A stretch of DNA of 8,292 nucleotides, from the NCBI GenBank assembly GCA_021828935.1, contig JAJZCU010000072.1, forward strand, positions 1 to 8,292, in the 5' to 3' direction. Every line of letters starts with the position of its first letter. Within the stretch, counting starts at the first letter, position 1. Of the stretch, positions 1 through 6,328 are shown piece after piece. A program made the translations under genes and the position numbers. Below the pieces are notes generated by a model. It did no database searches. It worked only from the letters and a program-made list of their open reading frames with translations, and was not told the origin of the DNA. Source of the stretch: Planctomycetota bacterium. Lineage in GTDB: Bacteria; Planctomycetota; Phycisphaerae; WQYP01.

Positions 1-2020
1 GCATCAGCACATCCAGAAAAATAATATGCGGCTGCAGTTGCCGGGCCAGCTTCAGTCCCATCTCCCCATCCAGCGCCGCCATGGTGCGAATGTTGTCAGA
101 GGCCAGCAATCTGGCCATCAAGTCCTGCACTGCAGGGTCATCATCAATGACCAGCACCGTTGTGGCGTTGGCGGGGACGGCCAAAGCGCTGTTCTCAGTG
201 GCGCCTTGGGTTTCGGGCGAGGGTTTGGTCACGCGCGCCGGCAGAGCCACGACAAACGTGGATCCTTTTCCCGCTTCGCTGCTCACGGAAACCGTGCCGC
301 CCATCATTTCGCAAAATCGTTTGCTAATGGCCAACCCCAGCCCCGTTCCGCCGAAGCGCCGCGTGGTCGAGGCATCCGCCTGGGTGAAAGGCTGAAACAG
401 CTTGTCGATTTGCGGCGCGGTCATGCCGATGCCGGCGTCGGCCACGGTGAAGAATATCCAATCGGCCCCATCAATGGCCTTGCGCCGCACCTCCAGGCGA
501 ATGGTTCCCTTCTCGCTGAATTTGCAGGCATTGGATAACAGGTTAAATAGAATTTGCCGCACTTTCGTTAAGTCCGCGTGCATGGCGCCGACATCATCGG
601 GGCAATCCACCAGCAGTTTATTGGAATTCTTCTCCACCAACGGTTGCAGGGTCTCGGCCACTTCATGCACCGTGGTCCGCACACTGAACGTATCCAGGTA
701 GAGCTCCATTTTACCGGCTTCAATTTTTGATAAATCCAGCACGCCGTTGACCAGCGCCAGCAAATGCTTGCCGCCGGCGCGGATCTTTTCGAGGTCCGGC
801 ACAAAGCTGGTCAAACCTTCATCAATGGCTTCCTCCTGCAGCAATTCGCTGTACATGATCACCGCGTTCAGCGGCGTGCGCAGTTCATGACTCATGTTGG
901 CAAGAAATTGGCTCTTCGCCACGTTCGCCGCCTCGGCCTGCTCGCGGGCCAATTCGGCGTCTTCCTTGGCGCGCAGCAGTTCGGCCTCTTCACGCCGCCG
1001 TGCGGTGGCGTCCGCAAATGCCACGACCACGCCCGTGACGCGCCGGCCGACTACAATTGGGAACGCCGAATATTCCACCGAAAACGAGGTTCCATCGGCC
1101 CGCCAGAATACTTCATCATCCACCCGACACCCCTGGCCGCTGCGGCTGGCCGAATAAATCGGACACTGCTCCGCGGGATAAGGCGTGCCGTCGACGCGGG
1201 AGTGGTGCGACAGGTCATGCATGCGCTTGCCCATGACGTCTTCGGCCTTTACGCCCAGCATTCTGGCGCCCGCAGTGTTCATGAATGTGCAATTGCCCGC
1301 CAGGTCAATGCTGTACAGCCCTTCACCAGTGGAATTGACCAGCAGGCGGTTGAAGTTGGCCAGGCGGTTTTGCTCCGCGGCGGTGCGCGTGCGCACGGCT
1401 TCGTCGTGCCTGATTAATAAATAAGCCATGACTACCAGGGCAATGGCCGCCGCCGTGGCCACCCAGAACGTGGCCAGGGCCTTGGCAAAACTGGCGTGCG
1501 ACGCTTTCTCGCGTTTTTGCAGCAAATGCTCTTCTTCCGCCTGCATCTTAAAAATGCTCCATTGCAGGTTCGAGACGCCCGTCTCCCGTACCCGCATGGC
1601 TGGCGATGTACGCCCGCTGCCTTTCGTAATTCCCGCAGTATGCACCGGCCGCTTGAGGCGTCTGAATTCCGCCTGCGCATCTTTGGCTACCTGCCGAACG
1701 TGCCGCTGCTCCACTGCGTTGTCGCGCGTCAGTTGACTCACCCGCTTGATTTTATTAGCAATGTGGCCGCGGGATCGGCGGTACGCCTTCAAAAATTTCA
1801 CATTGCCGGTCAACAGATACCCGCGTCGGGCGGCCACCGTACCGGAGACCGACGACAACAGACTCTGCAAATCCACCATCACATGCTGCGTATGTACCAC
1901 CCAGTGCTGCCGTTCCACCAACTCATGCAGATTCCGGTAAGACACCCACGCGTTGGCCGCCAAAATCAGCAGCGCCAGCAGCACGCCCGGCACGGCAAGT
2001 TTTCCAAGGAATTTTGTCAT
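1..2020 (-). CDS. Hybrid sensor histidine kinase (CHASE3-PAS-HisKA-HATPase-REC), 3' end cut by window edge
   Basis: An open frame runs from an ATG at 2020 to the left edge without a stop (673 codons seen). It encodes an inner-membrane sensor that autophosphorylates on His and passes phosphate to its own receiver. Order: TM1 about residues 9-29; periplasmic CHASE3-like domain about 35-175 (RRGYLLTGN at 65-73); TM2 about 182-203; PAS about 219-340 with a DGTPYP...CPI segment; charged coiled coil 340-367; HisKA with SHELRTPLN, phosphoacceptor His378; HATPase with N-box NLLSNACKF at 493-501, DAGIG at 528-532, F-box FQPF and GGTGLGLAI to 565; linker; receiver beginning VLVIDDD (acidic pocket Asp626-628) with phosphoacceptor Asp670 in FLDVLM. 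The rest of the receiver, and any further domain, lies outside. A GGTGAG seven bases before the ATG is a moderate ribosome site. The frame of residues about 133-147 looks disturbed (see findings). The ligand cannot be told. It lies 92 bases downstream of the transporter gene. Confidence 0.95.
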   Translation of the reverse strand, partial: MTKFLGKLAVPGVLLALLILAANAWVSYRNLHELVERQHWVVHTQHVMVDLQSLLSSVSGTVAARRGYLLTGNVKFLKAYRRSRGHIANKIKRVSQLTRDNAVEQRHVRQVAKDAQAEFRRLKRPVHTAGITKGSGRTSPAMRVRETGVSNLQWSIFKMQAEEEHLLQKREKASHASFAKALATFWVATAAAIALVVMAYLLIRHDEAVRTRTAAEQNRLANFNRLLVNSTGEGLYSIDLAGNCTFMNTAGARMLGVKAEDVMGKRMHDLSHHSRVDGTPYPAEQCPIYSASRSGQGCRVDDEVFWRADGTSFSVEYSAFPIVVGRRVTGVVVAFADATARRREEAELLRAKEDAELAREQAEAANVAKSQFLANMSHELRTPLNAVIMYSELLQEEAIDEGLTSFVPDLEKIRAGGKHLLALVNGVLDLSKIEAGKMELYLDTFSVRTTVHEVAETLQPLVEKNSNKLLVDCPDDVGAMHADLTKVRQILFNLLSNACKFSEKGTIRLEVRRKAIDGADWIFFTVADAGIGMTAPQIDKLFQPFTQADASTTRRFGGTGLGLAISKRFCEMMGGTVSVSSEAGKGSTFVVALPARVTKPSPETQGATENSALAVPANATTVLVIDDDPAVQDLMARLLASDNIRTMAALDGEMGLKLARQLQPHIIFLDVLM

Positions 2021-2112
2021 AATCCAACTCACCGTTTAGCAGGCGCCGGATCGCCAGCGTTGGGCCTGACGTTGGCCAACCGCTGCGCCGCACCGGGCGA
2101 TTCCTAACAACG
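2021..2112. other. Intergenic gap with an imperfect stem-loop (2055-2085)
   Basis: This gap separates the transporter stop from the kinase start. Bases 2055-2066 can pair with 2074-2085 to give 11 base pairs interrupted by two single-base bulges (G2062 and C2081), closing a seven-base loop. No T-run follows on either strand, so it does not look like a classical intrinsic terminator. It could be an mRNA processing or attenuating structure between two cotranscribed genes, or chance pairing in GC-rich DNA. No convincing -35/-10 pair for the kinase was seen here. Confidence 0.4.
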
Positions 2113-4083
2113 TCAAGCCGTCGCCACAGCCGGCGCCGGCCCCGGGCGCTCCGCCAAGCCAGGCGCCGGCGCCAGCGGCGTCAGCGGCGCCTTGAGCGAA
2201 AGCGATGACCGTATCTGCGTTTCACTTTGCTGCAAAGACGTGGTCACATAACTGGCGCCAGACGCGCGCAAATGCACCAGCAGGCGGTCGAAGTTCGACG
2301 TGTGGCCCCAATATCCCACAATGATGACCAAATGCGGAAACTTCCGGTGCAGCCTTCGGCACAAATAGCGGGTCTGCACCACGCCGCCCGGCGGCAAGAT
2401 GGCGATGAATACCACGCGCGCTTCCTCGTCGGCCACGCGCTGCTCGATTTCCGAAGGCAACGCCCGGGTTGATATGATATCAACCCGGCATTGCCGCCGT
2501 TCCAGCGAATCGGCCAGCATGGTCAACACGAGTTCTTCGGCCCGGTGGTGCGAAGGGCACCCGATGATGACGCTGCGCACCGCTTCCTGAGCCTCCGGCG
2601 TCGCGGCTGCGCCCTGCGCATCGGCCAGCTCTGCGTCGCCTTCGGCGTCTCCTTTGCCGCCTTTGGCCAATGCATCAGCCGCAGCCTGGGCCGCCTTTTT
2701 AGCAGCCTGCGTCCGAATGTTGACCAAAATTTCCCGGGTGGAATCGAAAATAAAATTCTCATCCTCCGCCGTAAGCCCGGCGCTTTGCCGGTCGCGCCGC
2801 GCTCTTAACAAGGCCGGTATGAATAATTTGTCCGGCGCGGTGCCCGCCCCCTCCGCTTCAACATAGGTTTCCGCCACTTCGCGCGCTTCCCGATCATCTC
2901 CGGCCAGCAGTCTTTGATAATAACTCACGTAGGGGTCCAACGCCGGCTCCTCGCCCAGCAGCAACGCCAAAAATCGCAGCCGCGGCACATGCTGACCCAG
3001 CACCACCATGCATACCGTTAACGGCGTGGAGAGCACCAGGCCCAACGGGCCCCATATCCACGTCCAAAATACGGCCGCCACCAGCAACGCCACCGGCGAT
3101 ACGCCCGCACTGTGTCCGAACATCAGCGGTTCAACCACGTTCGATGTTGTTAAATCCAAGGCGGCAAACACGCCCAGCACCAAAAGTGGCTGAACCCAAC
3201 CGGGAGACATCGCAAAACTTAACAAGATCGGCATGGCGGCGGCGATCCACGTTCCAACATAGGGAATAAAGCGCAACAGTCCGGCCAGAAAACCCCATAA
3301 GAACCAATATGGCACGCCGATAATCAAAAGCGCCAGGCCAAAGGCGCTCCCGAAGCATGCATTAATACATAATTGCGTTAGCAGCAGTCGGCTTACCCGC
3401 TCCGCGGACATCACCAGCACGCGTGTAGTGCCGGTGAGTTGCCCATGGCCCAATAGGCCGATCAGCCGATTGCGCAGATCCTCCCGCTTGATGAGCATGA
3501 ACACCACAAATACCAGCACCAAGCCGGCGGTGAACACCGGTTCCAACACCGCCGTTACCAAGGAAAGGCGTTGGCCGCTCTTTTTTACCGCCACCCGTGG
3601 CGCCACCACCACCGGGCGCTTGGCGGACTTGACGATGACTTTCGCCATGCCTTTTTTGCGACCCTTGCCCGGATGCGCGGCGGTAATATCATGAAAGGCA
3701 GATGTAAGATGTGAAACGGGGCCTTTTCCAGCGCCCCATAGTTCAGCCATTTTGGCCCGCATTTGAGCACGATGGGCGGGCAATTCACGCGACAGGCTGG
3801 ACACCTGCGTCCAGACGCCCCACCCAACCAACCCGAAGACCAGCAACGTGGCCAGGATTACCAGCAGGGTCGCGGGAACCCGCCTTAACCCCAGCCGCTG
3901 CGCGTAAACCACCAATGGAGTCAGAACGAATGTTAGCAGCACGGCCAATGCCAATGGCACGATGACCGTTTCGGCAAAGTAAAGAATCGCGACGATCAAG
4001 ACCAAGGCCAGTAAAATTTGGAGATAATGGGGCATGGCGGGCGCGGAAGCGGCCCGACGCCTTCGCTTGATCTTTTTTTTCAC
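2113..4083 (-). CDS. AI-2E family transporter with C-terminal B12-binding-like (Rossmann) domain
   Basis: This 656-residue polytopic inner-membrane protein belongs to the AI-2E/PerM/TqsA family, whose members export varied substrates or act as antiporters; the name does not prove autoinducer transport. Residues 1-10 are strongly basic. Hydrophobic segments lie at about 20-59, 71-92, 181-198 and 233-362, matching the family's eight-helix plan, with a basic soluble insert at about 95-175. Family hallmarks are IPYVG at 273-277 and PLMFGHSAGVSPVALL at 319-334, followed by the WGPLGLVLSTPLTV region. Core members have about 350 residues, so about 270 are extra: a helical section 380-460, an Ala/Gly-rich linker 459-500, a Rossmann-like unit 502-625 (VRSVIIGCP, then VVFIAILPPGG, LVIIVGYWG, GASYVTTS) and a Pro/Ala tail. 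That unit resembles a cobalamin-binding fold but lacks the DxHxxG motif. The start is GTG followed by eight A; AAGG lies seven bases upstream. ATG at codon 17 is an alternative but would remove the basic N-terminus. Confidence 0.9.
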   Translation of the reverse strand: MKKKIKRRRRAASAPAMPHYLQILLALVLIVAILYFAETVIVPLALAVLLTFVLTPLVVYAQRLGLRRVPATLLVILATLLVFGLVGWGVWTQVSSLSRELPAHRAQMRAKMAELWGAGKGPVSHLTSAFHDITAAHPGKGRKKGMAKVIVKSAKRPVVVAPRVAVKKSGQRLSLVTAVLEPVFTAGLVLVFVVFMLIKREDLRNRLIGLLGHGQLTGTTRVLVMSAERVSRLLLTQLCINACFGSAFGLALLIIGVPYWFLWGFLAGLLRFIPYVGTWIAAAMPILLSFAMSPGWVQPLLVLGVFAALDLTTSNVVEPLMFGHSAGVSPVALLVAAVFWTWIWGPLGLVLSTPLTVCMVVLGQHVPRLRFLALLLGEEPALDPYVSYYQRLLAGDDREAREVAETYVEAEGAGTAPDKLFIPALLRARRDRQSAGLTAEDENFIFDSTREILVNIRTQAAKKAAQAAADALAKGGKGDAEGDAELADAQGAAATPEAQEAVRSVIIGCPSHHRAEELVLTMLADSLERRQCRVDIISTRALPSEIEQRVADEEARVVFIAILPPGGVVQTRYLCRRLHRKFPHLVIIVGYWGHTSNFDRLLVHLRASGASYVTTSLQQSETQIRSSLSLKAPLTPLAPAPGLAERPGPAPAVATA

Positions 4084-4090
4084 ACGAGCG

Positions 4091-4094
4091 CCTT
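4091..4094 (-). promoter_or_regulatory. Ribosome binding site supporting the GTG start of the transporter
   Basis: AAGG on the minus strand, with seven bases to the GTG at 4083. It favours this start over the downstream ATG at codon 17, which would lose the basic KKKIKRRRR N-terminus. Confidence 0.45.
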
Positions 4095-4109
4095 GATCCA
4101 GAGGCAGAC

Positions 4110-4121
4110 AGACAAACAGGC
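4110..4121 (-). repeat. 12-base motif copy 1, upstream of the transporter gene
   Basis: On the minus strand this reads GCCTGTTTGTCT and ends 27 bases before the GTG start. The identical 12 bases occur upstream of the SpoIIM gene (5294-5305) at 30 bases from its start. A short CAGA/CAAA tetranucleotide-like run (4104-4120, plus strand) overlaps it. It may be a shared regulatory site or a coincidence; no protein is assigned. Confidence 0.4.
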
Positions 4122-4184
4122 CGCCAGCCCGCCGTCACCAGCCATGCACTGCTTCTCGCAAACGCTGCGCCACACTACAGTGGA

Positions 4185-5264
4185 CTAAAGACCGTTGATC
4201 GCCTTGGCCAAGGCAGGTTCCGCCGGCAGCCGCACATCCAGCGACGCCGCCAGATTTTTCACCGTCGGCCGCGGTTTCACCGGCATCACCACCAAGTATG
4301 CCCACAACAGGCATGTGAGCGCCACGGCCACGGCAATTTTGACCACATAAGGAATCGTGGGCGGGTTGATTTGACTAAAGCCCCCTTCAATACATGCCGC
4401 GATCACCAACATGCACGCAATGCCCACCAACATGTCCGAAATTTCCGGCCAGGCCTGCCGAATCTGTTGGAATACCGGTCCCCCGCTTTTATGCCACTGC
4501 GCGCGGGCCAACAGCAGGCCCGCAACGCCACTAAAAACCGTGGCCGGTAACTCCATGGAGCCGTGCGGCGTTATCCACGCCACGAAAAACAGCATGACCC
4601 CGCCCTTCCAATACAGGGCGGCAAGGCTCCCCAGCATGGCGCCGTTCAAGATCAGCATGGCCACCGTGCCAATGCCAAACGACAGCCCCAGCGCAAAGCA
4701 CAAAATGCACACGCCCAGATTATGCTCAAACAGCATGGTTGTGAAAAAAGACTGGCGGGATACCGTCCCAATTCGCGTGTGTCCGTTCTTTTCCATTTCA
4801 ATCAGGCGATGCACGCGAGCCCGCGGGTTGGAATAGGCCATGGAGGCGGGCAAAAAATAGCGGGCGATGCGCGGGCGCGCCAGCGTTCCGTAAAACGCCG
4901 CCGTCGTGGCCACGATGTAGATCACCGCCGCCAGAGCCACCAGTTTCCTCTCCCGCCGGATCGCCGCCGGAAAGTAGTGCCGCAGGACCATCCACCACGA
5001 TTTAAAAAACCCGCGCCCTGAAGCCACTGCGATATTGGAATATGCCCGGGCCACCAGGGCCTCAAGATAATCGACCACCGCGGGATTGGCGGTGCGCGAT
5101 TGCACCAGGGTTAAATCACTGGACACCAGGCGGTAGAGCGAGAAAAAATCATCGACTTCCGTCGGCGACAGCGCGGCCATGCCATGCCGCTCAACGCGGT
5201 CGACCATTTCCGAAAGCCTTTTCCAGCGAGGCTGGCGGTGTGCTACAAAGGCGTTAAAATCCAT
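4185..5264 (-). CDS. SpoIIM / DUF95 family integral membrane protein
   Basis: The 359-residue product belongs to the stage II sporulation protein M family, which is widespread in non-sporulating bacteria; its molecular role outside sporulation is not established. The start is the ATG at 5264, because the product then begins MDFNAFVAHRQPRW, the usual family N-terminus; the frame stays open to a GTG at 5342 but those extra 26 residues do not resemble the family. A soluble helical N-terminal part (1-100) precedes a first membrane segment at about 107-127, an extracytoplasmic stretch, then several membrane segments. Hallmarks are the FFTTMLFEHNLGV region at about 173-185, PHGSMELPA at 233-241 and EGGFSQINPP at 293-302. 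The stop is TAG. No clear Shine-Dalgarno precedes the ATG. It is divergent from the RDD gene, a common genomic partner, and 101 bases upstream of the transporter gene on the same strand. Confidence 0.92.
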   Translation of the reverse strand: MDFNAFVAHRQPRWKRLSEMVDRVERHGMAALSPTEVDDFFSLYRLVSSDLTLVQSRTANPAVVDYLEALVARAYSNIAVASGRGFFKSWWMVLRHYFPAAIRRERKLVALAAVIYIVATTAAFYGTLARPRIARYFLPASMAYSNPRARVHRLIEMEKNGHTRIGTVSRQSFFTTMLFEHNLGVCILCFALGLSFGIGTVAMLILNGAMLGSLAALYWKGGVMLFFVAWITPHGSMELPATVFSGVAGLLLARAQWHKSGGPVFQQIRQAWPEISDMLVGIACMLVIAACIEGGFSQINPPTIPYVVKIAVAVALTCLLWAYLVVMPVKPRPTVKNLAASLDVRLPAEPALAKAINGL

Positions 5265-5270
5265 GCGGTT

Positions 5271-5299
5271 ATTCTGCCGCGCCCGTGCAAGAAAGACAA
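5271..5299 (-). promoter_or_regulatory. Candidate sigma70-like promoter for the SpoIIM gene, possibly giving a leaderless mRNA
   Basis: On the minus strand TTGTCT (5299-5294) and CAGAAT (5276-5271) are separated by 17 bases. Each hexamer matches the consensus at four positions. The -10 box ends only six bases before the ATG at 5264, so transcription would begin at or beside the start codon, in keeping with the lack of a ribosome site. The matches are modest and could be chance. Confidence 0.25.
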
Positions 5300-5305
5300 A
5301 CAGGC
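5294..5305 (-). repeat. 12-base motif copy 2, upstream of the SpoIIM gene
   Basis: GCCTGTTTGTCT on the minus strand, 30 bases before the SpoIIM ATG and identical to 4110-4121 before the transporter gene. It overlaps the candidate -35 box TTGTCT. Confidence 0.4.
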
Positions 5306-5434
5306 GGTCCGCGGGGGCTAGAAAAATGGCGCCCCGCTCCACGGCGCAAGCGGCATGGCGTGCAGCGGCAACCGCTGGAACGTGACAATTAAGAAAAAGC
5401 TGGCCGCACCCCAGCAGATCGTGGAACTCTCGCC

Positions 5435-6175
5435 ATGCCCAGAATCGACATTCAAACGCCTGAACAGATCGTGTTCCATCGCCACACCGCCGGCCTGGTC
5501 ACCCGCGCCATGGCCTATCTGGCGGATGAGGCGATTATTATTGTGCTCATTATCATCGTGGCTGCATTCGCGGCCTGGGCCGGGACCATGGGCGGCGCTG
5601 TGATCCTGCTGACCGTTGCCATCCTCAATTTCGGTTATTTCTTATTTTTTGAATACTGGTGGTCCGGCCGCACGCCGGGCAAGCGCTGGATGGCCATTCG
5701 CGTAATTTCCGCATATGGCGGCAAGCTCACATTTTATGAAGTTTTTATAAGAAACCTGCTCCGGCAACTCGATTTTCTTCCCATGTTCATGCTTTTAGGC
5801 GGCGTCACGGCGTGCATTTCCAAGCGGCGGCAACGGTTCGGCGACATGGCCGCCGGAACGATTGTGGTGCGGGATAGCCGCCTGGCGCTACCGGCAATGG
5901 TGTTGCGGCAGCGGCGCGCCAATTCATTTCAGGACGATCCGACTCTGCGGGCTCGCGTGGCCAACGCCATCACCCGTGATGAACGCGATTTGCTGCTGGA
6001 CCTTACGCTGCGCCGGGACCAATTCGACCCCACCGTACGCGAAGAATTGTTCAAAGACGCCGCCCGCCACTTCCGCGGCAAATTCCCATTGCCCGACAAC
6101 GCCGAATTCTTAAGTGATGAACAAACCGTGGTGAACCTCGCCCTGCTGGTGCAGGATGGGCGATTTACCGATTGA
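5435..6175 (+). CDS. RDD family integral membrane protein
   Basis: This 246-residue protein carries the RDD domain, named for conserved Arg-Asp-Asp. The candidates here are Arg24 and Asp31 at the start of the first helix (RAMAYLAD) and Asp113 in RQLDFLP. Membrane segments lie at about 32-48, 54-73 and 112-127. The loop GRTPGKRWMAIRV at 78-90 and GDMAAGTIVVRD at 136-147 are typical of the family. Residues 150-246 form a charged, probably cytoplasmic tail with no motif I recognise. RDD proteins have been linked to transport or ion handling in a few bacteria, but no function can be assigned here. The gene diverges from SpoIIM; the two families commonly occur together, often with MoxR and DUF58 genes, which are absent from this window. 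Confidence 0.92.
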   Translation: MPRIDIQTPEQIVFHRHTAGLVTRAMAYLADEAIIIVLIIIVAAFAAWAGTMGGAVILLTVAILNFGYFLFFEYWWSGRTPGKRWMAIRVISAYGGKLTFYEVFIRNLLRQLDFLPMFMLLGGVTACISKRRQRFGDMAAGTIVVRDSRLALPAMVLRQRRANSFQDDPTLRARVANAITRDERDLLLDLTLRRDQFDPTVREELFKDAARHFRGKFPLPDNAEFLSDEQTVVNLALLVQDGRFTD

Positions 6176-6199
6176 ATCCACCGGAATGTTGGTCATAAT
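6172..6199 (+). promoter_or_regulatory. Candidate sigma70-like promoter for the YcxB-like pair
   Basis: TTGAAT (6172-6177, four of six consensus bases) and CATAAT (6194-6199, five of six) are separated by 16 bases. The -35 box overlaps the RDD stop codon. It would leave an untranslated leader of about 120 bases before the ATG at 6329. The rest of the 153-base gap shows nothing recognisable. Confidence 0.3.
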
Positions 6200-6328
6200 G
6201 AGCCACTAAGGCCCGCGCACGGTTCCGCGAATTTGCTGAACGTTTAAGCTTCGCAGCCTGGCCGGCATCGCCCTGCACAACGACCGTTCCAACAAGGCGC
6301 CGCAAACGCCGCAGCGCAATGGAAAACC

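Larger units (their letters stand above)
5265..5434. promoter_or_regulatory. Divergent intergenic region between the SpoIIM and RDD genes
   Basis: These 170 bases must hold the promoters of both divergent genes unless one extends further. A GC-rich inverted repeat (arms 5311-5316 and 5332-5337, six pairs, 15-base loop) lies in the SpoIIM-proximal half. For the RDD gene GTGACA at 5382-5387 resembles a -35 box, but no good -10 box lies 16-18 bases downstream. No strong ribosome site precedes the RDD ATG; GTGGAA at 5421-5426 is the closest purine-rich stretch. Confidence 0.5.

Noticed and set aside
26..2107. Several plus-strand open frames of 80-217 codons over the first 2.1 kb
   Set aside because: They are antisense shadows of the kinase gene: the minus frame carries the full set of histidine kinase motifs, while the plus-strand products are Arg/His-rich and resemble nothing.
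2130..2185. GC-rich GGCGCCGGC-type repeats
   Set aside because: They encode the Pro/Ala-rich low-complexity tail of the transporter and are explained by codon use.
2113..4083. Reading the AI-2E family name as proof of quorum sensing
   Set aside because: The family is broad and includes antiporters and exporters of unknown substrates; there is no luxS-like or autoinducer gene in the window.
4185..5264. SpoIIM as a sign of a spore-forming organism
   Set aside because: The family is common in non-sporulating phyla, and no other sporulation gene is present.
5265..5342. Longer SpoIIM start at the GTG at 5342
   Set aside because: The extra 26 residues are unlike the family N-terminus, and the ATG at 5264 gives the standard MDxxxFVxxRxPRW beginning.
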